Shown piece after piece: positions 50,892 through 59,920 of a stretch of 64,000 nt of DNA. Both the position numbers and the translations under genes were made by a program. How positions within the stretch are numbered: position 1 is the stretch's first letter; every line of letters begins with the position of its first letter. The stretch comes from Caulobacter sp048541825 (lineage in GTDB: Bacteria; Pseudomonadota; Alphaproteobacteria; Caulobacterales; Caulobacteraceae), in NCBI RefSeq assembly GCF_048541825.1, contig NZ_CP183332.1, forward strand, positions 1,674,001-1,738,000, read 5' to 3'. The notes under the pieces were generated by a model, which saw nothing but the letters and a program-made list of their open reading frames with translations, was not told the origin of the DNA and made no database searches.

Positions 50892-52445
50892 CTAAAGGTC
50901 CAGCCGGATGTCGATCTCGCGCGCGCCCAGGGCCACGGCGTCCAGGGTGCGGGTCTCGGCGCCCATCAGCCGGCGATAGGTCCAGTACGAGGCCACGACC
51001 TTCTCGACATAGTTGCGCGTCTCGACCGCCGGCAGGCTTTCGATCAGCAATAGGCTGTCACAGTCGGCGCCCAGTTGGGCCTGGGTCTTGAGCAGGGTGC
51101 CGGGGCCACCGTTATAGGCCGCCACGGCGCGCAGCATGTCATTGCTCTGCAGGCCGCGATCCATCAGCCAGGTGAAATAGTCCTGCCCGACCCGCAGGTT
51201 GAAGGCCGGATCCAGCAGCGGTGTATTGTCGGCCAGCAGCTTGTCGTCGCCGGCGGCGCGGGCGGCGGCGATCGGCATCAGCTGCATCAGGCCCACCGCG
51301 CCGGCGCCCGAGACCGCCGAGGGGTCAAAGCGGCTCTCCTGGCGCACCAGGGCGTAGACCATGGCCTTGTGGATGGTGAAGCCGCCCTTGGGCTCCAGCG
51401 GGGGCAGGGGATAGTCGTCCGAGCCGAGGCGGGCGACGGGGCGTCCGGCATTCAGCGGGGCGCGGGCGTTCAGGGCCAGGGTCAGGCTCATCCAGTCGCC
51501 GCGCGCCTTCTCGGTCTGGGCCAGCGACAGGCCGGCGCGCAATTCCTGGCCGGCCTCGGTCCAGCGGCCGATCTGGGCCAGGGCGGCGGCGCGGCGAGCG
51601 CGGTCGTCGACGCTCAGCAGGCGGTTCAGCGACGTGATGTCCGGGCCGTCATAGCTGAAGCGGCTGATCAGGGCGGCGATAGGATCGTCGGGATCATTGG
51701 GCAGGGCCACGCCGGCCAGGGTCAGCTGGCGGGCGGCGATCATGCCGTAGAAGGTGTTGGGCGAGCGGGCGGCTTCGATCAGCGCCTCGCGGGCGTCAGC
51801 GCTGCGTCCGGCCCCGCTGGCGGCGCGGGCGGCCCAGAAGGCTCCGGCGGCGCGCAGCCAGTCGTCCTGGCTCTCGTCGCGGGCCACCTGATCGAAATAG
51901 TCCTGGGCCTGGGCGTGCTGGCCCAGGCGATAGGAGGCCAGACCCGCAATCCAGCGTTCGCCGCTGATCTGGGCCAGGGTCAGAGCCTTGGCGATGTCGC
52001 CGGAATAGTAGGCCTCGCGCGCGCCGCGCGCCTTGTCGGCCGGCGGCGGCCCTTTCTCGGTCGCGACAAACAGGGTCGGCGGTCGCGGGGCAGGGCCCTT
52101 GGCCGGCTTGCGCTTGACGGCCAGGGTATAGACCTTGTCGGCCCCCGCCTCGTCGCCATAGGCCTTTAGCCAGCCGGTCAGGTCTTCATATTCGGCGGTA
52201 TAGGCGCGGGGGTGCATGACCTTGGCATAGGCCAGGCGGCCAGCCAGGCTTTTGTCGCGGGCGTTGGCGAAGGCCGCCTCGGCGGCGTCGAAATCACCCC
52301 GCTCGGAGGCCGAGAACGCAGCGCGATAGTAGCGGACGTCGTCCTTGGTGAGCGGCTCGAGGCTGGATGCGTGCGCACCCACGGCGGCGCCCAGACACAG
52401 GACAAGGGCCGAGAGCACGGCCAGAGGGCGAGCGATGAGCTGCAA
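50892..52445 (-). CDS. Soluble lytic murein transglycosylase (Slt70-like)
   Basis: 517 residues. Signal peptide, long helical superhelix with repeats (about 40-330), and a C-terminal SLT domain: catalytic Glu in LVRQESRFDPSAVSGAGAVG, then LMQLMP and AVAAYNGGPGTLLK. Cleaves peptidoglycan glycan strands in the periplasm. Divergent signals absent; upstream lies the uracil-DNA glycosylase gene on the same strand, 57 bases apart. Confidence 0.92.
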   Translation of the reverse strand: MQLIARPLAVLSALVLCLGAAVGAHASSLEPLTKDDVRYYRAAFSASERGDFDAAEAAFANARDKSLAGRLAYAKVMHPRAYTAEYEDLTGWLKAYGDEAGADKVYTLAVKRKPAKGPAPRPPTLFVATEKGPPPADKARGAREAYYSGDIAKALTLAQISGERWIAGLASYRLGQHAQAQDYFDQVARDESQDDWLRAAGAFWAARAASGAGRSADAREALIEAARSPNTFYGMIAARQLTLAGVALPNDPDDPIAALISRFSYDGPDITSLNRLLSVDDRARRAAALAQIGRWTEAGQELRAGLSLAQTEKARGDWMSLTLALNARAPLNAGRPVARLGSDDYPLPPLEPKGGFTIHKAMVYALVRQESRFDPSAVSGAGAVGLMQLMPIAAARAAGDDKLLADNTPLLDPAFNLRVGQDYFTWLMDRGLQSNDMLRAVAAYNGGPGTLLKTQAQLGADCDSLLLIESLPAVETRNYVEKVVASYWTYRRLMGAETRTLDAVALGAREIDIRLDL

Positions 52446-52502
52446 TGCGTATCGCGCTTCCCGAAGGCGGCGCGTCCCCGTTCCGACTTGTCGGCCAGAG
52501 TC

Positions 52503-53333
52503 CTAGTGGGGACGCTCCGGGCGATCAAGTCTTTCGGTCAGGGTCAGCAGATCCTGCCAAGCTTTCTTCTTGGCCGCCGGCTGCCTGAGCAGGAAGGCCG
52601 GATGCAGGGTCGGCAGAGCGGGCAGCTCCCTTTCGCCGTCCGACGAGGTCCATTCGAACCAGCGGCCCCGCAGCGACAGAATGCCTTCGTCGCGCTTGAG
52701 CATGGCCTTGGCCGAGGCTCCGCCGATCAGCAGCAGCATCCTGGGGTTCACCAGGGCGATGGCGCGTTCGAGGAACGGCGCGCAGACGGCCTGCTCCTGG
52801 GGCGTTGGGGTTCGGTTGCCCGGCGGTCGCCAGAAGACGGTGTTGGTGATGAAAACGCGGTCTGTCAGGCCCGAAGCCTTCAGCATCCGGTCAAGAAGTT
52901 GTCCGGCGCGACCGACAAACGGCTGACCTTGTGCGTCTTCATCGGCGCCGGGGCATTCGCCGATGATCATCAGCGGCGCGTCGCCCGGACCGCGCGAAAC
53001 CACAGCCTGTCTGGCGCCTTGTGTTTTCAGCGAGCATCCGTCGAAGGCGGCGATGGCGGCCGCGAGGGCTTCAAGGTCCTGGCACGTGGCCGCCGCCGCG
53101 CGCGCCTGGGCGATCGCCGTCGAAACGTCGGGCGATACGTTGGAAACCAGTGTCGGACGCGCTGCGGCCGCGACGGCGGCCGGCTGGCTCTTGGCGCGCA
53201 GCAGGGCCGCGCCCTCGGCCAGACGGTCGATCGGCGCATCCGAATAGGTGGCGTCGACCCCCGCATCCGCCCAGAAGGCGAGCAGGCTTTCGACGGCGCG
53301 CGGATCGACGGCAAGGCTCATGGCCATACCCAT
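52503..53333 (-). CDS. Uracil-DNA glycosylase, family 4-like, missing one Cys ligand
   Basis: 276 residues. Motif 1 is GECPGADEDAQGQPFVGRAG; motif 2 HPAFLLR near the end. Removes uracil from DNA. Family 4 enzymes bind 4Fe-4S through four Cys; here the third, usually just before RPPGNR, is Trp (VFWRPPGNRTP) and the others (FDGCSLK, AVCAPFL) are only partly kept. Thus a 4Fe-4S cluster may be absent or altered. The start is unsure among ATG at 53333 and 53321. Confidence 0.85.
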   Translation of the reverse strand: MGMAMSLAVDPRAVESLLAFWADAGVDATYSDAPIDRLAEGAALLRAKSQPAAVAAAARPTLVSNVSPDVSTAIAQARAAAATCQDLEALAAAIAAFDGCSLKTQGARQAVVSRGPGDAPLMIIGECPGADEDAQGQPFVGRAGQLLDRMLKASGLTDRVFITNTVFWRPPGNRTPTPQEQAVCAPFLERAIALVNPRMLLLIGGASAKAMLKRDEGILSLRGRWFEWTSSDGERELPALPTLHPAFLLRQPAAKKKAWQDLLTLTERLDRPERPH

Positions 53334-53487
53334 AGCGCGATCTTTGTCCGCTCTCCACGCTGCGCCGCAACAAAAGTCCGCGCTTTATCCTTGACCGCCA
53401 CTGCGTCACGTTCGGATAAGGTCAAAGACAAACAGTCATACGACGGGCGCCATCCACGCAAGCGATGGGCCCGGGGCGGGAGATCCC

Positions 53488-55161
53488 ATGAGCGAAGTCC
53501 TCGAACGCGAGTCGATGGAATACGACGTCGTTATCGTCGGCGGCGGCCCCGCTGGCCTGTCGGCTGCCATCCGCCTCAAGCAACTGGCCGCTGAAGCCGG
53601 AACAGAAATCTCCGTCGCCCTGCTGGAAAAGGGTTCCGAGGTCGGCGCGCACATCCTTTCGGGCGCGGTGATCGACCCCAAGGCGCTCAATGAACTCTTC
53701 CCCGACTGGCGGGACGATGACGCCCCGCTCGAGACTCCCGTCACTAAGGACCGCTTCCTGATCCTGGGTCCCCAGGGCGAGATGTCGCTGCCGATGTTCG
53801 CCCTGCCGCCGTTCATGCACAACGACGGCTGCTACATCGCCTCTCTGGGCAATGTCACCCGCTGGCTGGCTGGCAAGGCCGAGGAACTGGGCGTCGAGAT
53901 CTATCCGGGCTTCGCCGCCTCCGACATGGTCTGGAATGACGACGGTTCGCTGAAGGGCGTTGTGGTCGGCGTGGTCGGCATCGCCAAGAGCGGCGAGCAC
54001 AAGCCCGACTACCAGCCCGGTATGGAACTGCATGGCAAGTACGTGTTCATCGCCGAGGGCGTGCGCGGCTCGCTGGCCAAACAATTGATCGCCAAGTTCG
54101 ACCTGTCGGCCGGCAAGTCGCCGCAGAAGTACGGCCTGGGCATCAAGGAGCTGTGGCAGGTGCCGCCCGAGAAGCACCAGCCCGGCCTGGCCGAGCACAC
54201 CACCGGCTGGCCGCTGGACGACAAGACCGGCGGCGGCAGCTTCATGTACCACTTCGGCGATAACTACGTGTCGATCGGCTATGTGGTGCACCTGAACTAC
54301 AAGAACCCGTGGCTGTCGCCGTTCGACGAGTTCCAGCGCTTCAAGCAGCACCCGTCAGTCAGGCCGCACCTGGAAGGCGGTCGCCGGATCTCCTACGGTG
54401 CGCGGGCCATCACCGAGGGTGGTTACCAGTCGATCCCCAAGCTGACCTTCCCGGGCGGTGCGCTGATCGGCTGCTCGGCCGGCTTCGTCAACGTGCCCCG
54501 CATCAAGGGCAGCCACAATGCCATGAAGACCGGCATGCTGGCGGCCGAACAGGCCTTCAAGGCCCTGGCCGCCGGCCGCGCCAGTGACGAGCTGGTCGAG
54601 TATCAGGACGCCTTCGAGAAGAGCTGGGTCGCCAAGGAACTGAAGGTCGTCCGCAACGCCAAGCCGCTGCTGGGCAAGTTGGGTACTTTCCTGGGCGGCG
54701 CTGTCGGCATGTTCGACATGTGGGTCACCCACCTGACTGGCGGCTTCTCGTTCTTCGGCACGATGAAGCACGACAAGACCGACGCGGCCTCGACGGGCCT
54801 GGCCAAGGATTTCAAGCCGATCGTCTACCCCAAGCCCGACGGTGTGATCAGCTTCGACAAGCTGAGCTCGGTGTTCCTGTCGGCCACCAACCATGAGGAA
54901 GACCAGCCCGCTCACCTGACGCTGAAGGATCCGTCGATCCCGATCTCGGTCAACCTGCCCAAGTACGGAGAACCGGCGCGGCTCTACTGCCCGGCCGGCG
55001 TCTATGAGGTGCTGTACAACGAGCAGGGGACTGATCCGCGCTTCCAGATCAACGCCCAGAACTGCGTCCACTGCAAAACCTGCGACATCAAGGATCCGTC
55101 GCAGAACATCGTCTGGACAACGCCCGAAGGCGGCGGCGGCCCCAACTATCCGAACATGTGA
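53488..55161 (+). CDS. Electron transfer flavoprotein-ubiquinone oxidoreductase
   Basis: 557 residues. FAD-binding GGGPAGLSAAIRLKQL (about 17), a membrane-attached central domain, and the 4Fe-4S domain C-terminal with NCVHCKTCDIKDP and a preceding Cys in RLYCPAGVYEV. Passes electrons from ETF, reduced by acyl-CoA dehydrogenases such as those at 24.6-27.1 kb, to ubiquinone. Often named etfD or fixC-like. Followed by a strong terminator. Confidence 0.95.
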   Translation: MSEVLERESMEYDVVIVGGGPAGLSAAIRLKQLAAEAGTEISVALLEKGSEVGAHILSGAVIDPKALNELFPDWRDDDAPLETPVTKDRFLILGPQGEMSLPMFALPPFMHNDGCYIASLGNVTRWLAGKAEELGVEIYPGFAASDMVWNDDGSLKGVVVGVVGIAKSGEHKPDYQPGMELHGKYVFIAEGVRGSLAKQLIAKFDLSAGKSPQKYGLGIKELWQVPPEKHQPGLAEHTTGWPLDDKTGGGSFMYHFGDNYVSIGYVVHLNYKNPWLSPFDEFQRFKQHPSVRPHLEGGRRISYGARAITEGGYQSIPKLTFPGGALIGCSAGFVNVPRIKGSHNAMKTGMLAAEQAFKALAAGRASDELVEYQDAFEKSWVAKELKVVRNAKPLLGKLGTFLGGAVGMFDMWVTHLTGGFSFFGTMKHDKTDAASTGLAKDFKPIVYPKPDGVISFDKLSSVFLSATNHEEDQPAHLTLKDPSIPISVNLPKYGEPARLYCPAGVYEVLYNEQGTDPRFQINAQNCVHCKTCDIKDPSQNIVWTTPEGGGGPNYPNM

Positions 55162-55165
55162 CGAC

Positions 55166-55202
55166 AAAGGCCTCCTGATCCAGCAGATCGGGAGGCCTTT
55201 TT
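55166..55202 (+). terminator. Terminator of ETF-QO
   Basis: AAAGGCCTCC (55166-55175) with GGAGGCCTTT (55191-55200), inner GATC pair, then TTTTT. Confidence 0.85.
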
Positions 55203-55285
55203 GTTGGCGTGCTCTGGGCCCAACAAGCGTTTTTGCCGCGCGCCCCGGACTTGCGGCGCGCGTCGAAACCCAACAGGGTGCCAGC

Positions 55286-57010
55286 ATGCGTTTTAAAGTC
55301 CTCCTCGCCGCCGCGTCCCTGCTCACCCTGACGGCCTGCGCCTCGACCCCGGATGTCGCCCTGCGCGGTCCGGTATCGGCCGGCTACTCCTTGTTCGACT
55401 TGCGCAGTTCCTATGGTCAGTTCCTTGCGGGGCAGGCAGCGTTGCGTGATGGCCGTACGCGCGAGGCGGCGGACTATTTCGGCGTCGCGGGCGTACTGGC
55501 TGACGATCCAGCTATGATCAGCGAGCGGACCTTCACCGCCCTGCTGCTATCGGGCGAGGTCACCCGCGCCGCTCAAATCGCGCCTCGCGGCGAGGACGCC
55601 GGCGAGGCGGTCAAGCGACTGGCGACGCTGACCCGGATCGTGGAACTGCTGGCGGCCGGCAAGGGCAAGGACGCCCAGACCCTTCTGAAGGCCGAGCCGA
55701 TCGCCTTCCCGCACCGTCCGGCCGCCGCCCTGCTGGGGCCCTGGATTGCCGCCGCCGCAGGCGACGCCGAGGGCGCGACGGTCCAGCCCAGCCTGCAGAA
55801 TGACCGGCTGGTGCAGTATTTTGGCCAGCTGGGCCAGGCGCGCCTGTTCGAACGCGCCCGACGCTATGACGAGGCCGAGACCGACTACAAGGCGCTGACC
55901 TCGTCATCGAACACCGCCGGCATTTTCATGCTCGACTATGGTGCGTTCCTGGAGCGTCGCAAACGCCACGCTGATGCGATCGTGCTGTATGATCAGGCCC
56001 TCGCCGCCGATCCTTCGGACGCTGGCCTGCAAAAGGCGCGCGCGCGCGCCCTGGCCAAGAGCGCGCCGCCGCCGATGCCGTCGATCAGGCAGGGCGCAGC
56101 CCAGAACCTGGTGGCGTGCGCCGCCACCTTCGCCGGCGAACGCCAGAGCCAGTTCGCCCTGGCCTATCTGCGTCTGGCCCTGCGGCTGGATCCCGATCGC
56201 GAGGAGGCCTGGATGCTGGTCGGTGACCTGCTGAACCAGGCCGACGATCATCGCGGGGCCATCGACGCCTTTGGCCGCATTCCGGCAAGCTCGCCCCAGT
56301 ACGCGACGGCCCAGGGCAAGCTGGCCTGGACCTACCAGCAGAGCGGCGACAAGCCCCGCGCGCTCGAAATCGCCCGCCAGTCGTTAGTCACCGCGCCCGG
56401 CGACCGCGACGCCCAGATCGCCCTGGCCGACCTGTTGCGCGCCAACGAGCGCTGGGACGAGTCGGTCAAGGTTCTCGACTCACTGATCGCCGGCGAGGCC
56501 GAACGGCCCGATTGGCGCGTGCTCTATCTTCGGGGCATCGCCCTGGAGCGCGCGGGTCGCTGGGCAGAGGCCCAGCAAGACCTGGGCGCAGCGCTGAAGC
56601 TCAATCCGGACGAGCCGGAGCTGCTGAACTTCCTCGGCTATTCCTGGATCGACCGTAACGAGCGTCTGCCCGAGGCCCTGGCCATGGTCCAGAAGGCCGT
56701 CGACGCCCGCCCGCAGTCGGGCGCCATGCTCGACTCGCTGGGCTGGGCCTATTACCGGATGGGCAATTACAAGATCGCCGTCGAGAAACTGGAGCAGGCC
56801 GTCGAGATGGAACCGGGCGATCCGGACGTCAACGGTCATCTGGGCGATGCTTACTGGCGCGCGGGTCGGCGGATCGAAGCCGAGTTCCAGTGGCGCCGGG
56901 TGCTGAGCCTGGAGCCGGACGCCAAGCAGAAGGCTGACGCCGAAGCCAAGCTGAAGGACGGTCTGGGCGCGGCCGGACCCGCGGTGTCATCGACCATCGC
57001 CGGCAACTGA
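55286..57010 (+). CDS. Tetratricopeptide-repeat lipoprotein
   Basis: 574 residues. Lipobox LTAC near residue 18, then TPR repeats through to the C-terminus, with the regular pattern seen best in the last third (LLNFLGYSWIDRNERLPEAL, MLDSLGWAYYRMGNYKIA, VNGHLGDAYWRAGRRIEA). Probably on the inner face of the outer membrane, helping protein or envelope assembly. Function not known. Followed by ispE 40 bases downstream. Confidence 0.88.
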   Translation: MRFKVLLAAASLLTLTACASTPDVALRGPVSAGYSLFDLRSSYGQFLAGQAALRDGRTREAADYFGVAGVLADDPAMISERTFTALLLSGEVTRAAQIAPRGEDAGEAVKRLATLTRIVELLAAGKGKDAQTLLKAEPIAFPHRPAAALLGPWIAAAAGDAEGATVQPSLQNDRLVQYFGQLGQARLFERARRYDEAETDYKALTSSSNTAGIFMLDYGAFLERRKRHADAIVLYDQALAADPSDAGLQKARARALAKSAPPPMPSIRQGAAQNLVACAATFAGERQSQFALAYLRLALRLDPDREEAWMLVGDLLNQADDHRGAIDAFGRIPASSPQYATAQGKLAWTYQQSGDKPRALEIARQSLVTAPGDRDAQIALADLLRANERWDESVKVLDSLIAGEAERPDWRVLYLRGIALERAGRWAEAQQDLGAALKLNPDEPELLNFLGYSWIDRNERLPEALAMVQKAVDARPQSGAMLDSLGWAYYRMGNYKIAVEKLEQAVEMEPGDPDVNGHLGDAYWRAGRRIEAEFQWRRVLSLEPDAKQKADAEAKLKDGLGAAGPAVSSTIAGN

Positions 57011-57050
57011 GCTATCGAACGGGTCTAGCCGTTCGTCCTAAGGTCTCGCC

Positions 57051-57935
57051 ATGCGCCTTTCCGCCTTCGCCCCGGCCAAGGTCAACCTGTTCCTGCACGT
57101 CGGCGGACCCGATGCGGAGGGCTATCACCCGATCTCAAGCCTGATGGTCTTCGCCAACGTCGGCGACGAGGTCTCGCTGCAGGCCAGCGACGCGCCCAGC
57201 TTTGAGACCACCGGGCCGTTCGGGGCCGGCATTCCGGCGGGCGACGACAATCTGGTTATGCGCGCGGCCCGGGCCTTCCATGCCGGCGCGGCCGCGCCTC
57301 TGCCGCCGTTCCGTCTCTTGCTCGAAAAGCGCCTGCCGATCGCCGCAGGCCTCGGGGGCGGCTCCAGCGACGCTGGAGCGGCCCTGCGCCTGCTGCGCGA
57401 TGCTCTGGCTCCGGGTCTCTCTGACGAGGCTCTGGAAGCCATGGCGTCCAGTCTGGGCGCCGATGGCGCCGCTTGCCTGTGGGGCCAGCCTGTAATGGCC
57501 GAGGGGCGGGGAGAGCGGCTGTCGCCGGCGCCCGGCCTGCCGCCGCTGCACGCCGTGCTGGTCAATCCGCTAGCGCCGTCGCCGACCGGGGCGGTCTATC
57601 GCGCCTATGACGCCGCCATTGCGCCGGAAGGCGAGGCCAGGCCCTGGATGCCGGACGCCTTCGAAAGCGCCGAAGAAGTCGCCGCCTGGCTGGTCGCGGC
57701 CACCCGCAACGACCTTGAGGCGCCCGCCATCGCGCTGGAGCCCCTGATCGGCGAAGTGCTGGACATCCTGCGCGACGAACCCGAGACGCTTATGGCCCGG
57801 ATGTCGGGCTCGGGCGCCACCTGCTTTGCGCTGTGCGCCGGCGACATCGAGGCCGAAGGGCTGGTCGAACGACTGGAGAGCATGCGACCCGACTGGTGGG
57901 TGCGGCGCTGCCGGCTGGACGGGGGGCTGGCCTAG
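57051..57935 (+). CDS. ispE: 4-diphosphocytidyl-2-C-methyl-D-erythritol kinase
   Basis: 294 residues, GHMP kinase. Motif PAKVNLFLHVGG at the N-terminus, ATP loop LPIAAGLGGGSSDAGAALRLL (about 95-115), and C-terminal RMSGSGATCFALC. Phosphorylates CDP-methylerythritol in the MEP isoprenoid pathway. Its stop overlaps by four bases the end of the convergent glycosyltransferase. Confidence 0.95.
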   Translation: MRLSAFAPAKVNLFLHVGGPDAEGYHPISSLMVFANVGDEVSLQASDAPSFETTGPFGAGIPAGDDNLVMRAARAFHAGAAAPLPPFRLLLEKRLPIAAGLGGGSSDAGAALRLLRDALAPGLSDEALEAMASSLGADGAACLWGQPVMAEGRGERLSPAPGLPPLHAVLVNPLAPSPTGAVYRAYDAAIAPEGEARPWMPDAFESAEEVAAWLVAATRNDLEAPAIALEPLIGEVLDILRDEPETLMARMSGSGATCFALCAGDIEAEGLVERLESMRPDWWVRRCRLDGGLA

Positions 57936-59062
57936 ATTGAGGGCGGTGTGGTGGAAGCTCCGCCGGAATTGCGCGACAGGCCTTCCAGAAGCGTCGCCCA
58001 CTGCTCGGCGCGGCGATCCCAGTCGCAGGTGCTGCGGAACCACGCCATCTGCTGGTTGATGAGGCTCCCATAGAGCGTGGGATCCTGCCTGGCGCGGTGC
58101 ACTTCCTGGACGACGGCGCGCGCAAACGCCCCTGACCAGCCGGATCGCGAATTATTCAGGGGCGTCAATCGACCAAAACGCCCTGAGGTCTCGCGCAAGG
58201 CGCCGACGTCTGAGCCGACTAGCATGCATCCGGCCGCGCCGCCCTCCATCATCACGATGCAGGATGTCTCAATGAACGTCGTCGGATAGGCCCAGACGTC
58301 GGCGGCCAGCATTTCTTCGGCCAGTTTCGATTGCGAGACTCCTCCAACATATTCAATGCCGGGGAGGTTGCGGGCGACTTCGTAATAGACCGAGAACTCA
58401 TCCCGTTCCGGGGGGATTTGATACATGGCCTGATCGGAAAAAATCTTCAGGCGAACATTGGGCAGCGCTTTTCTGATCGTCGGAAATGACATCAGCAAGA
58501 AATCCAGCCCGCGGCCTGGCGCGCTTGCATAGAACAGTATCGGGTCTTCGCCCCGTTCTACGAACGTTGGCTTGGTCCGGGTAACGCGCGCCAGGATGGG
58601 GTTTATCGCGTTGCCGATAACCTCGCCGCTCATGCTCCATTTGCTCGAAAAGCTGTCACGCTGATAGTTGCTGACGAAAACGGTCGTGGTCCACGCTGCT
58701 CTCTCGACGGGTTCTGCGAAGGGCGCTGCGCCTTGGCTGCCAACCGCCTTGTGCTGCCAGTTGATCAGCGCCGTACCAACGCCGGCCTGACGCAGGCGCG
58801 CGGCGATTGGCGTTGTCAGAACGACCACCGCGTCCTGTTGGTTGAGATAGCTAGCCGCTGAGTCCCAATCAAAGCCGGTGCACAGCACGCCCATGACCAC
58901 CTCTTCGGGCGCGCCGGGGGACATGAGGCTGACGGTATGCCCTTGGGCCGCTAGGGCGCTCGAGAGGAAGCAGGCCGCCGATTGGGTGCCACCCAGTGGC
59001 CGTGAGAATGGCGTTTCCGGCGTGTAGCGCAGTCCGGATGTATCAACGAATGCGATTTTCAC
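57932..59062 (-). CDS. Glycosyltransferase family 4-like
   Basis: 376 residues, GT-B fold. N-terminal acceptor half begins KIAFVDTSGLRYTPETPFSRPLGGTQ; the donor half has FYASAPGRGLDFLL, ADVWAYPTTFIETSCIVMMEG (E-x7-E region) and GSDVGALRETSGRFG. Acts on an unknown acceptor, maybe a surface polysaccharide. The gene is visibly less GC-biased than its neighbours (runs such as GAAAAAATCTT), hinting at transfer. Confidence 0.85.
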   Translation of the reverse strand: MKIAFVDTSGLRYTPETPFSRPLGGTQSAACFLSSALAAQGHTVSLMSPGAPEEVVMGVLCTGFDWDSAASYLNQQDAVVVLTTPIAARLRQAGVGTALINWQHKAVGSQGAAPFAEPVERAAWTTTVFVSNYQRDSFSSKWSMSGEVIGNAINPILARVTRTKPTFVERGEDPILFYASAPGRGLDFLLMSFPTIRKALPNVRLKIFSDQAMYQIPPERDEFSVYYEVARNLPGIEYVGGVSQSKLAEEMLAADVWAYPTTFIETSCIVMMEGGAAGCMLVGSDVGALRETSGRFGRLTPLNNSRSGWSGAFARAVVQEVHRARQDPTLYGSLINQQMAWFRSTCDWDRRAEQWATLLEGLSRNSGGASTTPPSI

Positions 59063-59190
59063 GGCAGTCCCAATAGTCGTTCATCACGCGGGTATGAGGT
59101 GAATGCGATATGGCTTTCCCGTTGGCAATCCACTTGCCAGCAAAAAGGAATGCTGCTCGGCTTCCTTGTCCCTGGTCCATTGGAGCGTCC

Positions 59191-59829
59191 ATGTATCGCC
59201 GCGATCTACTCGCCGTCGCCCTGACCCTGGTCGCCGCGCCAGCCCTGGCACAGACAGCCCCGACCCCACCTGCCGCCCCCGCCGCGCCCAGGACCGTCCG
59301 GGTCAATGTCGAGACCGGGCAGGGCGTCATCGTCATCGAGCTCTATGTCGAGCAGGCCCCGATCACCACGGCCAACTTCCTGCGCTATGTCGACCAGAAG
59401 CGCTATGACGGCGCCACGTTCTTCCGGGCCTCGCGGTCGCCGGGACCGGTTGACTACGGCCTGATCCAGGGTGGGCTGCAGGGCGATCCGGCCAGGGTGC
59501 TGAAACCCATCGCTCATGAGCCCACCACCCAGACGGGGATCAAGCACACCAACGGGGTGGTCTCGATCGCTCGCAACGCGCCGGGCACGGCGACCTCGGA
59601 TTTCTTCATCTGCGTCGGCGACGCGCCCTATCTGGACGCCGACCCTGCCGCGCCGGGCGACAATGCCGGGTTCGCGGCGTTCGGCAAGGTGGTCGAGGGC
59701 ATGGACGTGGTCCACAAGATTATCAATCTGCCAACGCCTGGCGTGGCGGTGAACCCGGTCATGAAGGGCCAGATCCTGGAGCCGCCGGTGCCGATCCTGA
59801 GAGCGCGCCGGGCGCCTGTGGCCCCCTAA
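59191..59829 (+). CDS. Cyclophilin-type peptidyl-prolyl isomerase, periplasmic
   Basis: 212 residues. Signal peptide ending PALAQ, Ala/Pro linker, cyclophilin domain (about 30-195) with FLRYVDQKRYDGATFFRA, GTATSDFFICVGDAPYLDAD and FAAFGKVVEGMDVVHKI. Catalyses cis-trans isomerisation of prolyl bonds. GGAG precedes the ATG at 59191; the earlier TTG/ATG frame from 59110 is not used. Confidence 0.9.
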   Translation: MYRRDLLAVALTLVAAPALAQTAPTPPAAPAAPRTVRVNVETGQGVIVIELYVEQAPITTANFLRYVDQKRYDGATFFRASRSPGPVDYGLIQGGLQGDPARVLKPIAHEPTTQTGIKHTNGVVSIARNAPGTATSDFFICVGDAPYLDADPAAPGDNAGFAAFGKVVEGMDVVHKIINLPTPGVAVNPVMKGQILEPPVPILRARRAPVAP

Positions 59830-59870
59830 ACGGTCAGCCGCCTGGACAAAAAGAACCGGACAAAAAGAAA

Positions 59871-59895
59871 GGGCGCGGAGCCAAGCTCCGCGCCC
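59871..59895. terminator. Bidirectional terminator between the cyclophilin and amtB
   Basis: An 11-base-pair stem (59871-59881 with 59885-59895), three-base loop, A-rich before (AAAAAGAAA) and TTCGCCTTTTC after, so it can end both genes. Two direct copies of GGACAAAAAGAA lie just before. Confidence 0.75.
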
Positions 59896-59920
59896 TTCGC
59901 CTTTTCAGCTGTGCCGAAGC

